Assembly: GCA_038322235.1 (NCBI GenBank)
Contig: JBBQFQ010000025.1
Span: forward strand, 5,118-69,117
Length of the DNA stretch: 64,000 bases
Direction of reading: 5' to 3'
Source of the DNA: SZAS-18 sp038322235
GTDB taxonomy: Bacteria; Verrucomicrobiota; Verrucomicrobiia; Chthoniobacterales; SZAS-18
The notes beneath the pieces are model-generated. The model was not told the DNA's origin. It worked only from the letters and a program-made list of their open reading frames with translations, and ran no database searches. The stretch's first letter is position 1; each line of letters opens with the position of its first letter. This document shows positions 17,997 to 26,460 of the stretch, in pieces. The translations under genes were made by a program, and so were the position numbers.

Positions 17997-19751
17997 GTGA
18001 CGACGGAAAGGATACTCGGACTGGAGGGAGGCGGCACGAAGTCCGTCTGGGTGCTGCTCGAAAAAGTGGCCGGCAAGCTGAGCGTCAGTGACCGAGGCAC
18101 GCTGCCCGCGGCGAACTTCCGCCTCACCGAACCCGAGCGGCTGCGCGCGATTCTTTCCGAGCTGCCGCGGCCGGTGGAGCGCGCGGGCGTGTTTCTGGCG
18201 GGTTGCGTCACGGCGGACGAGCAGCGCGCCTTGTGGCAGCATTGCGTCTCGATCTGGCCGCAGGCCCGGATCGTGACGGGCAGCGATCGCGAGTCGGGCC
18301 TCGCGGCCGCGCTGCGGGATCGGGACGGCATCGTGGTGAACGCCGGGACGGGATCGTATGTCACCGGCCGGCGCGGCGCGGCGATCGAAAGGGCATCCGG
18401 CTGGGGACATGTTTTGGGTGATTCGGGCGGCGGCTATTACCTTTCGCTGGAGGCCCTTCGCCTGGTGTTCCGCGAATACGATCTCCATCGCGGCGGGGCG
18501 GATTTCTCGGCGGCGGTGCTGCGCGAGCTTTGCCTGAACGACCTCGATGCGCTCGTGCGCTGGGCGCAGGCGGCCAGCAAAGCGCAGATCGCGAGTCTCG
18601 CGCCGGTCGTCTTCCAGGCGGCGGAGGCCGGCAACGCCGGCGTGCAGGAAATTGTTTTCCAAGGCGCGCGGCGGCTCGCGGAATACACGGGCGCGGTCGC
18701 GCAACGGCTGCTCCTCGACCCGCCAAATGTTTTCCTGGTCGGCGGGCTCTTTCAATCCGGCGCCCTCTACGCCGAGGCGTTTCGGACGGCGCTGGCGCCC
18801 ATTCTATGCGGGGCAGTGGTGCAGATCTGCGACGACGACCCCGAGTTCGGCGCCGCTTGGCTGGCGGCTGGGGCGCCAGCGCGCGAGGCGATCGTGGGGC
18901 GTCGGGAAACGGTCGCGCCGACCGACACCACCCTCGCCCTCGCTCCAACCGAGCAGCGTAATCCACGGTCGTGGCAACTCGACGCGCTCGGGACCCGGGA
19001 GCTGGTCGAGTTGTTCGTGGAGGAAGAGCGTTTCGTGCAGGAAGCGTTGCGCGGCTCGATCGCTCAGCTCGTGGCAGCGACCGAGCGGGTGGCCACCGTG
19101 CTGCGCGCCGGCGGCCGGTTGTTCTACGCGGGAGCGGGCACGAGCGGACGGCTCGGAGTGCTCGATGCGAGCGAACTGCCGCCGACCTTCGGCACCGCTC
19201 CGGAAATGGTGCAGGGAATCATCGCGGGTGGTGCACCCGCGCTCTCCCGCAGCGTGGAAGGGGCGGAGGACGATGCCGTGGCGGCGGCTCTCGCGGTGCA
19301 GGAGCGCGGCGTGAACGCAGGCGACATCGTGTGCGGAATTGCCGCGAGCGGGCGCACGCCCTTCGTCTTGAGCGCGCTGGCGCGCGCGCAACAACTCGGG
19401 GCGCAGACCATCCTGCTGACGTGCAATCCGGGGCACCCCGCGCTCGAGCCGCCTCCGAATGTGGTCATCGATCTCGCAACCGGGCCGGAGTTGCTGACCG
19501 GATCAACCCGCTTGAAAGCGGGCACGGCCACGAAAGTGGCGCTCAACATCATCAGCACTGGCGCCATGATCGCGCTCGGCAAGGTGCGCGGTAACCTGAT
19601 GCTCAATGTCGCGGTCACAAACGTAAAATTGCGCGATCGCGCCATCCGGCTGGTCGCCGAGCTGGCAGAGTGCAGCCAGGCCGAAGCCGTGCAACGACTC
19701 AAGCGCGCGAACTGGGTTCCGCGGGCGGCGATTTGTCCACCGGGTAGTTGA
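17997..19751 (+). CDS. murQ: BadF-type amino-sugar kinase fused to N-acetylmuramic acid 6-phosphate etherase (MurQ)
   Basis: A 584-residue, two-domain protein. Residues 1-300 are a BadF/BadG/BcrA/BcrD-type ASKHA kinase: phosphate-1 loop LGLEGGGTKS near the start, NAGTGSYVTGR near 118 and the adenosine loop LVGGLFQSG near 245. Residues ~315-575 are MurQ: GAGTSGRLGVLDASELPPTFG, EGAEDD, GIAASGRTPFVLSAL, TGSTRLKAGTATK and GNLMLNVAVTN are all intact. MurQ alone is ~300 residues; here its far C-terminus is ~30 residues shorter. The kinase half resembles MurNAc/GlcNAc kinases such as MurK, so the fusion could turn MurNAc into GlcNAc-6-P plus D-lactate. GTG start at 17997. Confidence 0.9.
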   Translation: MTTERILGLEGGGTKSVWVLLEKVAGKLSVSDRGTLPAANFRLTEPERLRAILSELPRPVERAGVFLAGCVTADEQRALWQHCVSIWPQARIVTGSDRESGLAAALRDRDGIVVNAGTGSYVTGRRGAAIERASGWGHVLGDSGGGYYLSLEALRLVFREYDLHRGGADFSAAVLRELCLNDLDALVRWAQAASKAQIASLAPVVFQAAEAGNAGVQEIVFQGARRLAEYTGAVAQRLLLDPPNVFLVGGLFQSGALYAEAFRTALAPILCGAVVQICDDDPEFGAAWLAAGAPAREAIVGRRETVAPTDTTLALAPTEQRNPRSWQLDALGTRELVELFVEEERFVQEALRGSIAQLVAATERVATVLRAGGRLFYAGAGTSGRLGVLDASELPPTFGTAPEMVQGIIAGGAPALSRSVEGAEDDAVAAALAVQERGVNAGDIVCGIAASGRTPFVLSALARAQQLGAQTILLTCNPGHPALEPPPNVVIDLATGPELLTGSTRLKAGTATKVALNIISTGAMIALGKVRGNLMLNVAVTNVKLRDRAIRLVAELAECSQAEAVQRLKRANWVPRAAICPPGS

Positions 19752-19826
19752 GAAGGAATTGCTGGGAAAAGTTGGATTCAATCTGGGCTGCGATTCGCCG
19801 AGTCGCTCTCCCCGAACCCCACCCCC

Positions 19827-19919
19827 CGATACGGCTGAGTTCCACCTCGGCCCAAACTTCCCTTCCCCTGTTCGAGCCGCGCAGCGCCCTCGCCTGCGGC
19901 GAATCGTCCAGAACCCAGC
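19827..19919. repeat. Fold-back repeat, partial left-arm copy
   Basis: About 90 bases matching only the left arm of the fold-back element (cgatacggctgag, ctcggcccaaacttcccttcc, gccgcgcagcgccctcgcc). It lies directly before the full second copy in the same orientation, so this locus holds one-and-a-third units. It probably arose by a partial duplication or by insertion next to an older copy. Confidence 0.7.
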
Positions 19920-19935
19920 CCCCGGTCCGGCTCAC

Positions 19936-20193
19936 GGCACGGCTGAGTTCCACCTCGGCCCAAGCTTCGCTCCGAGCTCGAGCCGCGCAGCGCCCTCGCC
20001 TTCGCGCGAATCGTTTCGATGTGACGACCAGTGCGCACCATCCCATCGCGGGGATCTTCGCGGCGTTTTCGCGATGGCTCCAGCGGGCAAAGGACGTCCC
20101 AGCCTCGCGTGGGCGGCAGAAGCGAAGGCGAAGTCGCGGCGCGATTCGGGCACGACAAGGAAGCTTGGGCCGAGCGGGAGCTCAGCCGTACCG
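19936..20193. repeat. Fold-back repeat element, copy 2
   Basis: About 258 bases aligning end to end with 16662-16922, including the central part (ccatcgcggggat, ttttcgcgatgg, agcctcgcgtggg). The terminal arms again pair over about 80 bases. A short duplicate of the right tip (gccgtaccgg) follows at once. Both full copies point the same way and bracket nagB and the kinase-MurQ fusion. The gap before it (19752-19935) and after it (20194-20413) shows no gene. Confidence 0.8.
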
Positions 20194-20413
20194 GAAGCCG
20201 TACCGGAGGGGGCGTCATGGGGACCGCATGGAGCGCCGTCGCCGTCGCGCCCGATCCGAGGGATCCGCGGACCTTCCACAAGGAACATTTTTATCGCCGC
20301 AGCGCGAGATCCCCCAGCGGATCGCGTTGCGGTGAGGCGCCGGAGGGTGGGACTCGTGATTTTCCCTCGCGAGACTGCTCGCCGAACGGCGCGCTTCGTG
20401 GAATTCTCTGTCG

Positions 20414-21073
20414 GTGAAAGTAATCGGCTATATCATCCGAACCAGCGTTCGGCTGATTTTTTTGCCGGTCTTCATTTCACTGAGTTACGCTACCGCGGAG
20501 GCGATCTGGCACGAGCCGAAACACGTCGGGTGGCTGACATTCGTTACCCTCAGAAAGTACCCGAATGGGAAGCCCGTTTTCGAGGAGCGTCCCGAACTGA
20601 AGCCGCTGGTTGAGCGGGTCATTTTTGAAGCCGCGAATGCGGTGTTTGGATCGCGCCTTTTCGAGTGGGGAGGTATTCGAGGCGCGATTCTACCGGCTCG
20701 CTGCCCGATGGACCCGCGGACGCTCGGCACTCAGGACCGTTGGACTCCTGACCTGGAGGATGTGAGACAGGCGGAAGCCGATTTGCGTCCCTTCCTTCGA
20801 CGACGTACCGCAGAGGCGGCGAGTCCAGAAGACACTGACGACATTGAATATGTCCGAAAGAATTTGGTCCGCTATTGCCAGCAGTACGCGGGCGTCGTTC
20901 GCAACGGTCGCCGGCAGATCCTCGTGAATGCATTCATGGGTGAGGAAAGCAGACGTCAAGATTGGAGGCTCGGTCGCTACAGTTTTTGCGATGGGGGAGC
21001 AGATTTCTGGCACGCATCGTATGATGTGGAGACCCGGCGATTCCTTTCATTCAGGCCAAATGGAACGGGATGA
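20414..21073 (+). CDS. Hypothetical exported or membrane-anchored protein
   Basis: A 219-residue protein with a GTG start. Residues 5-30 are hydrophobic (IIRTSVRLIFLPVFISLSYATA), a signal peptide or anchor. The rest is soluble with several conserved-looking aromatic and charged clusters: QQYAGVVRNGRRQILVNAF near 160-175 and FCDGGADFWHASYDVETRRF near the end. This tail pattern is familiar from small secreted proteins of unknown function in Verrucomicrobiota and Planctomycetota. Base composition is less GC-rich than its neighbours. It sits between two repeat regions and has no operon partner. I cannot assign a function. Confidence 0.6.
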   Translation: MKVIGYIIRTSVRLIFLPVFISLSYATAEAIWHEPKHVGWLTFVTLRKYPNGKPVFEERPELKPLVERVIFEAANAVFGSRLFEWGGIRGAILPARCPMDPRTLGTQDRWTPDLEDVRQAEADLRPFLRRRTAEAASPEDTDDIEYVRKNLVRYCQQYAGVVRNGRRQILVNAFMGEESRRQDWRLGRYSFCDGGADFWHASYDVETRRFLSFRPNGTG

Positions 21074-21276
21074 GCGCCTCGACTACCAGCTCGGGCGAAG
21101 CTCCCGCGAAAGCTGGAAGAGGGAGAGAATCAATCCTTCAACCCTCCGCGCCTCAGCGTCTCAGCGTCTCCGCGGGAGACTCTGGCGCATGACGGCATCG
21201 CTAGGTGCGCGAGTCGGCTGGAGGAGGAAATCCCGGAGAGGACCAATCCTTCACGCTCCGCGCCTCCACGGGGGGC

Positions 21277-21760
21277 CCAAAAAATCACGTCGAGTCATTC
21301 CTTTTCCGCGTCGACGGACTGCAAAATCGCGTCGAGCGAATCCTTTTTCACGGCGATGGACCGAAAATCGTGACGAACTCGCGTTTTTCACTTCGGCCGA
21401 CTGAAACTCGCGTAAAGGTCGCCTTTTTCACGTCGAACTCACCATTTTCACGTCAGCGGGCCGATAATCGCGTCGAACCCGCCTTTTTCGTGACGGCCGA
21501 CTGAAAATCGCGTCGAGCCGGGCCTTTTTCACGTCGGCGAATCGGAAATTGCATCGAGGCATGCTTTCTTGACGACGGCGGACCGGAAATCGCGTCAGCT
21601 TTACCTTTTTCACGACAACGAACCGAAAATCACAGCGAACTCGCCTTTTTCACGGCGACGAACCGAAAATCAGGACGGCGGATCGAAAATCACGACGAGC
21701 CACCCTTTTTCACGACAGCGGACCGAAAAACACGTCAAACCACGCGTTTTTCATGTCTGG
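21277..21760. repeat. Degenerate 40-bp tandem array with alternating A- and T-tracts
   Basis: About a dozen units of the form gaccgaaaatcgcgtcgaac followed by tcgcctttttcacgacggcg. Clear 40-base units start at 21358, 21398, 21458, 21581, 21621, 21681 and 21721; half units of 20 bases occur near 21438 and at 21661. Each unit carries one AAAA tract and one TTTTT tract about 20 bases apart, two helical turns, so the array is expected to be intrinsically curved. Unit identity is moderate. There are no unique spacers, so this is not a CRISPR array. Confidence 0.75.
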
Positions 21761-22187
21761 CGACATCGAAAAGGAAACCCGTGACGTGATTTTCGAGTGC
21801 GCTGGCGCCGGTTTTACGACTTCGGCTTCAATTTGAAGCCGCAGTGGAGAATTTTGGTCCAGCGACTGAAGTTTCCCGACTTTGGGTAATCACTTCCTCC
21901 GTGGCGTGCGGATTTGGTCCGTCGACTCCCGTTTGGATCGCGGTTCGCCGAATCGGGTCGGGACGTCGTGAACCCGGGGACGATCGGCTGCTTTTTGGAG
22001 TCGCGTGGAGCCAATTTTCCAAGACTGACGCCTTTTTCGGAACGTCGACGTCGATTTCGCGACGACGGCTCCAATTTCGGTCCGTTGGCTCGTTTTTTCA
22101 GGGCCGCGCTCCTTTTTTCCGACCGCGTGAACTTTTTCGAGCCGATGTCTCGATTTTTTCGAGCGGGGACCCAAAATCCGCTCAGTC
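21742..22187. repeat. Diverged ~445-bp direct duplication, copy A
   Basis: This block aligns to the next one at a constant offset of 444-446 bases. Anchors are cacg-g/c-ttttt-atgtc-gg at the start, gaaaagg then ctcgtgacgtga or cccgtgacgtga, the 19-base identity gccaattttccaagactga at 22010, and gatttcgc...cgacggc near 22053. Between the anchors the two copies differ at many positions and by small indels. It continues in the same C/G-plus-T-tract style as the 40-bp array and may have grown from it. Confidence 0.65.
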
Positions 22188-22632
22188 ACGCCTTTTTGAT
22201 GTCCGGCTACGCGGAAAAGGGAACTCGTGACGTGAATTTCGCGTGCGCTGATGCCGGTTTTTCGACCTTGGGGGGACTTTGCACCCGCGATGGAGAAGTC
22301 TGTTCCCCCGGCGGAAGCTCACCGACTCCGGGTGACAATTTTGTCCGGTCCGGGCAAATCTGGGGGGTTCGCTGCGATCTGGATCGCGGAGCGCTGATAC
22401 GGATCGGGAGGTCTCGGGCTCGCGAACGATGGGTGTTTTTTGGAACAGCGCGGGGCCAATTTTCCAAGACTGACTGGTGCGCGCGGTGCGTCGGCCCCGA
22501 TTTCGCGCCGACGGCGCCGATTTCAGACCGGCGGCCTCTTCTTTCACCGGCGCTCTCCAACTTCCGGCCGGAAGGTGATTTTTGAACCGAGGGCACCTTT
22601 TGTACGAGCGATGGCTCCAATTGTCGTGGGGC
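22187..22632. repeat. Diverged ~445-bp direct duplication, copy B
   Basis: Partner of the preceding block. The 19-base identity with copy A lies at 22455-22473. Similarity runs on past it (caccggcgctctccaacttcc against agggccgcgctcctttttt; gaaccgagggcacctttt against gagccgatgtctcgatttt) and fades after about 22630. Copy B is slightly more GC-rich than copy A, as its T-tracts are more often interrupted. Confidence 0.6.
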
Positions 22633-22699
22633 GGATAATTTTCGGTGGCGGTGCGGCCAAGCTCCTGCTTGCCCCAATATTCTCCGGTGGCGCGGGCGC

Positions 22700-22756
22700 A
22701 AGGAGTGGGCCGAGCTGGAGCTCATGCCGTACCGGGCAGGAGTTCAGCCGCACGGG
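22700..22756. repeat. Two tip fragments of the fold-back element
   Basis: The sequence aggagtgggccgagctggag, ctcatgccgtaccg (22700-22734) resembles the right arm tip of the elements at 16662 and 19936. A second shorter match, ggagttcagccgcacgg, follows at once. They look like decayed remnants of the same family at a third place, next to the non-coding repeat region. Confidence 0.5.
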
Positions 22757-22867
22757 CCATGCGGGAGATTCTGCGCCCGTGACGTCCCGTACGGCAGAAG
22801 GCCGACCCCTTGACCGCCCGATTTCTCAGACGGAAGCCAAATGGGTCGGCCTCGAAAGGACGAAAGA

Positions 22868-23191
22868 TCAATCGTCAATCACGACGCGGCTGATCATGCG
22901 GTCCTCGCCAGTCCGGACGTATTCAACGCTTACGGGGATGCCCAACTTCAACCGCGTGCGGACTTCATCCTCCTTGAGGACGATTCCCTTCTTAGTCACG
23001 TAAGTTACGGTCTTACCGTAGGTGTATTTCACGGGACCGGTTGACTCTTTGATGACGAACGTGGTACCGGGGACGTATTCGGTCAGCATTCCGTTGCTCG
23101 TCGTGGTCGTGGTGGTGGTCGTTTCGGTGACCTGGCCAAAGAGGCTGGTGGCGGCAAACGCGACACAAGCGATCGGGAGGATAAGTTTCAT
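22868..23191 (-). CDS. Small secreted protein of unknown function
   Basis: A 107-residue protein; the start at 23191 is chosen because it opens directly into a signal peptide (MKLILPIACVAFAATSLFGQ). The mature part begins with a Thr-rich stretch (VTETTTTTTTTSNG), then a compact domain with LTEYVPGTTFVIKESTGPVKY, YGKTVTYVTKKG and PVSVEYVRTGEDRMISRVVID. The same domain with a Thr/Ser linker recurs in small exported proteins of Verrucomicrobiota. No catalytic residues are evident. It is transcribed alone, away from the non-coding repeat region. Confidence 0.75.
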   Translation of the reverse strand: MKLILPIACVAFAATSLFGQVTETTTTTTTTSNGMLTEYVPGTTFVIKESTGPVKYTYGKTVTYVTKKGIVLKEDEVRTRLKLGIPVSVEYVRTGEDRMISRVVIDD

Positions 23192-23436
23192 TGTTTTGGG
23201 TAGGGTTTGGAGGTTTGTGCTTTCTGGCATTCCCCGGAGAACTCTCTCCACGGATGCTCGTACAAACATTTCGCGGCAGGCCCGTTATCGGCCGTACGAC
23301 GCGACCAACAGGGTGTCATATTCGCCGCCATCCGATCACGACTGGATCGGAGTCATTAGCGTCACAGTGCATCGCGAGGGGAACCGCAAGCGCGTTCCTT
23401 CTCCGGGATGCGCCCAACGTGGTCGCGATCGTCGCG

Positions 23437-25500
23437 TCAGGCGCCGAGATACAATCCTGGTCGGCGCTCGCGCAGGGCGGCCCGGAGCCGGAGCATGTGG
23501 GCAGCGTGCTCGCGGGCCTTCGCGCGATCCTTCCGCGCGCTGAAGTATAGCCGCGCGAGGCAGCGGTGAGGAAAAGGTTCCTCCGGGGCGAGCTTCGCCG
23601 CGACTTCAAACGCGCGGATGGCCCAGTCGATCTCGCCGCGTTGCGCGAGCGTGATCCCGAGGTTGGAATGCGTTTGCGCCCGGACGTGCAGCAAAGAGGC
23701 GGCCCGCATGTGATGAAAGAGGGCGTCGTCATCGAGCGACGCGCGCTTGCGCAGGGCGACGCCCAGCCCGTCGTGAGCCTCGGCGGAATCCGGGTCCAGC
23801 TCCAGCGAGCGTCGAAACGCGTCCTCCGCCTCCGGCCAGCGTTCCAGCCGAATGAGGGTGGTGCCGAGCTGGACGAGCACGGCCGGCACGTCCCGCTCCC
23901 ACGTCGCAACCTCGCGCAGCAACGCTTCGGCATCGCTGGCGCGATCTTCGAAGAGCGCAATACGCGCCTGCAAAAGTCGGACGAGGACCAGCCGCGGCGC
24001 CGCGGTCGCGGCTTGCGCCGCGCTCTCGCGCGCCCCGGCCAGGCGGCCGAGCGCGAGCAGGCACATCGCTTCGCGACAGCGCAGCCGAGGCTCCTCCGCG
24101 CGTTCCAGGAGTTCGCGCAAGATGGTCAGGGCCTCCACGTAGCGGCCGCGGGAATAATGCACCTGCGCGAGAACGCTGGAACGCAGCGCCGTGATCTCCC
24201 GGACGTATTCCTCCATGTCCTCCTTGGGCGCCGAGACGTAGCCGAGCGCGACGAGCTGCTGCAGCGCCGCCGCACTGGCCCAAGGATCCGCCTCTTCCGG
24301 CGGCGCGTTTCGATGCACGCCGTCGTCTGGGTGCGGCGCTTCCACGCCCGGGCCAGATTCCGGCTCGAGGCCAGCGAGCGCAGCGGTGAGGGTCGACCCC
24401 GCAAAATCCTCCGGCACCGACAGCCCGAGAAGCGTCAGGATTGTCGGAGCGACGTCGAGGAGCGTGGCGCCATGCACCAGCGCATCCGTCCGAAAGCCCG
24501 GACCAGCACCCACGAAGACGCCATAAGGCCGGTGCCAGGAGAGTGGATTTTGATCCACGCCCGCGGGAGATCCGTCCGGTCTGATCGGGGGATCGGCGAG
24601 CGGCCGCGTCGACCCGCTGCAGAATCCGTGGTCGGACAGAACGATGACCGCCGTGTCGTTCCCGGCGATCTCAACCCACCGGCCCAGCATCAGGTCATGG
24701 TATTCGTACACCCGCTCCATGACGCGGCCATGCACCGCGTGCACCTCCTCCGGGACGTGCGGGAGGCGCGGCGGAGCGAGAGGCATGAAGCCGTGCCCGG
24801 CGTGATCGATGAGATCGTAATAGACACCCAAAAAATCCCACTCCTGCGTCTCCGCCAGCCACGTGGCGGCATGATGGATCGAGGCACATTTCGCGAGCTG
24901 CGTGGTGAACGCGTGGAGAAGCGGGTCGTCGTCGGACGGGAGGTGCTCGAGGAAGAAGGGCCGGACTTGCGCCGGCGTGAGATCGGACGGACGAACGAGC
25001 AGTTCCAAGAGCGTCTCCGCGAGTTCCGGCGGGTGACAAAAACCCGCCCCCGGTGGCGAGGCCCGTAGAGCGGCGTCGGCGTAGTGGGAGCTGACCACGC
25101 AGCCGCGGATCGGTTCCGCCGGGTGCGAGGCAAACCAGTTCACCGCGATGGCGCGCCGACCGGACTGCGAAAGAATGTTCCAGAGCGCTTTCACGCGCCG
25201 CGAAGTGCTGGCGACGGGACGCGGTGTCCCGTCGCGCGGCGAGGGCTCGACAAATCCGAGCACGTCGTGTTGATCGCCCGTCTTTCCGGTGGCGATCGAG
25301 GTCCACAGAACCGGCGAGAGCATCGGAGCGAGCGAACCGATGCGACCGCTCACGCCGCGTTCGATCAGAGCGGAGAGATGCGGGAGTCGGCCGGCTTCGA
25401 GCAACGGCTGGAGGAAGTCCCAATCGGCTGCATCCCAACCGAGCAGGAGCACGCGCCGCGGCCGGGGCGGAAGGGGAAATCCGGGCAGCGCGTTCACCAT
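23437..25500 (-). CDS. Alkaline-phosphatase-superfamily phosphodiesterase with TPRs
   Basis: A 687-residue protein. The N-terminal ~400 residues are a type I phosphodiesterase/nucleotide pyrophosphatase domain: metal site LLLGWDAADWD near residue 20, the nucleophile region LSPVLWTSIATGK near 65, YYDLIDHAGHG near 255 and VIVLSDHGFCSG near 310. The C-terminal half is tetratricopeptide repeats (for example WPEAEDAFRRSLELDPDSAEAHDGLGVALRK). No signal peptide is seen with this start; a longer frame to 25635 would overlap the PEP-CTERM gene and is not preferred. AP-superfamily/TPR fusions occur in Verrucomicrobiota and Planctomycetota; the substrate is unknown. Confidence 0.85.
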   Translation of the reverse strand: MVNALPGFPLPPRPRRVLLLGWDAADWDFLQPLLEAGRLPHLSALIERGVSGRIGSLAPMLSPVLWTSIATGKTGDQHDVLGFVEPSPRDGTPRPVASTSRRVKALWNILSQSGRRAIAVNWFASHPAEPIRGCVVSSHYADAALRASPPGAGFCHPPELAETLLELLVRPSDLTPAQVRPFFLEHLPSDDDPLLHAFTTQLAKCASIHHAATWLAETQEWDFLGVYYDLIDHAGHGFMPLAPPRLPHVPEEVHAVHGRVMERVYEYHDLMLGRWVEIAGNDTAVIVLSDHGFCSGSTRPLADPPIRPDGSPAGVDQNPLSWHRPYGVFVGAGPGFRTDALVHGATLLDVAPTILTLLGLSVPEDFAGSTLTAALAGLEPESGPGVEAPHPDDGVHRNAPPEEADPWASAAALQQLVALGYVSAPKEDMEEYVREITALRSSVLAQVHYSRGRYVEALTILRELLERAEEPRLRCREAMCLLALGRLAGARESAAQAATAAPRLVLVRLLQARIALFEDRASDAEALLREVATWERDVPAVLVQLGTTLIRLERWPEAEDAFRRSLELDPDSAEAHDGLGVALRKRASLDDDALFHHMRAASLLHVRAQTHSNLGITLAQRGEIDWAIRAFEVAAKLAPEEPFPHRCLARLYFSARKDRAKAREHAAHMLRLRAALRERRPGLYLGA

Positions 25501-25561
25501 CTCACGTGTGTCGAGCCCCCCGCACTCCAGGGCGGAACCCGCCGCGATGCCACCCGCGGGT

Positions 25562-26266
25562 TTAACCGGCCGTCGTTTCGGACGCGGCCCTCGCCTGCCG
25601 CCGCCGACGCGCGAACTGGAGCGCCGTGACGCCACCGGCGGCCAAAGCCGCGAGACAGGTTCCGGGTTCGGGGACGGCGGCCGCCCCCGTCAGGATCGCT
25701 GTGTTCGCGGTGGATTCGTACGCAGCGCTCAGAAAATTGATCGTTCCGTTCGCGCCGTCGGCATTCACGGTCGCCTGGAAGTAGCCGTAGTGCGTTTGTC
25801 CACCGATATCGAAGCGGAAGCCCGCGAACCGGGGCGTGTTGAGATTTCCACCGGCGGCGAACCCTCCGTAGAGATTGCCGCTGTAGAGCGAGCCGAGAAT
25901 GATCGCGGTGATTCCGCTGCCGGAAAACGCGGGATTTCCGGGCGCGATGCTCGCGCCCGCCCCGTAGGAGCGGGCGTAGCGAGCGGTCGAGAAGGCCGGA
26001 TCGCTCAGCACGTTACTCGTCGGCGAAGCGCTCATCAGCGCCTGCCAGCCGGTCGCGCTGTAGTAGCGAAACGTAAACTGAAAATCGACCACGGTGTCGC
26101 CGTCCACGTCCCAACTGAGGACCGGTGCGCCCGCGCCCACTCCCACCGGAGTGCTGATATTTGAAGGCGGTGTGACGCTGACGATGCCCGCATACGACGA
26201 CGTCGCGGCCGCCAGCGTGACGGCGCCAGCGAAGCCGGTGCGGCCTGCGAGGGTCGGAAACTTCAT
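25562..26266 (-). CDS. PEP-CTERM sorting-domain protein
   Basis: A 234-residue exported protein. A signal peptide (GFAGAVTLAAATSSYAG) starts it and a PEP-CTERM anchor ends it: VPEPG near residue 205, a short hydrophobic helix (LAALAAGGVTALQF) and an Arg-rich tail (ARRRRQ). The middle is Gly/Ser/Asn/Ala-rich and probably beta-structured. PEP-CTERM proteins are processed by exosortase and go to the surface or into exopolymer; no exosortase gene is in this window. Upstream lies the divergent hybrid kinase. The TPR phosphodiesterase follows 61 bases on in the same direction. Confidence 0.9.
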   Translation of the reverse strand: MKFPTLAGRTGFAGAVTLAAATSSYAGIVSVTPPSNISTPVGVGAGAPVLSWDVDGDTVVDFQFTFRYYSATGWQALMSASPTSNVLSDPAFSTARYARSYGAGASIAPGNPAFSGSGITAIILGSLYSGNLYGGFAAGGNLNTPRFAGFRFDIGGQTHYGYFQATVNADGANGTINFLSAAYESTANTAILTGAAAVPEPGTCLAALAAGGVTALQFARRRRQARAASETTAG

Positions 26267-26460
26267 AATGTGAAAGGCTTAACGCGGCGAACAGCCGCGT
26301 GTCAAGCCAGCATCGGTCCGTTGTTCCGGCCGGCGGACCCACGGTGGCCGCAATTGCGGCCAGATCGCGCGATATTGCTGGCCGGAATCAGCGGCAGCTT
26401 TTACACGGGACGGAGGGCGGATTCGAGCCGCTCCGACCCCGACCCTCCTCTTCCCCTGCC

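Larger units (their letters stand above)
21074..22867. other. 1.8-kb non-coding region built of degenerate repeats
   Basis: No gene is supported here. Open frames up to ~220 codons exist, but they have no conserved motif, they cross repeat boundaries, and the repeat periods (40 and ~445 bases) are not multiples of three. In order, the region holds: a diverged ~113-base duplication containing caatccttca...ctccgcgcctc (21112-21158 and 21217-21270); a 40-base tandem array (21277-21760); a two-copy ~445-base duplication (21742-22632); and fragments of the fold-back element tip (22700-22756). Confidence 0.7.

Noticed and set aside
17886..18755. N-terminal extension of nagB to a 551-residue protein
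   Set aside because: The extension lies antisense to the kinase-MurQ fusion and has no domain; NagB of 261 residues begins at its family-typical N-terminus at 17885.
21277..21760. CRISPR array suggested by regularly spaced repeats
   Set aside because: The whole 40-base unit is similar from copy to copy and there are no unique spacers; units are degenerate and half units occur; no cas genes are nearby.
21914..22585. 223-codon open frame in the non-coding repeat region
   Set aside because: It crosses the boundary of the 445-base duplication, shows no conserved motif, and the matching frame in the second copy is out of phase. Open frames of this size are common in GC-rich DNA.
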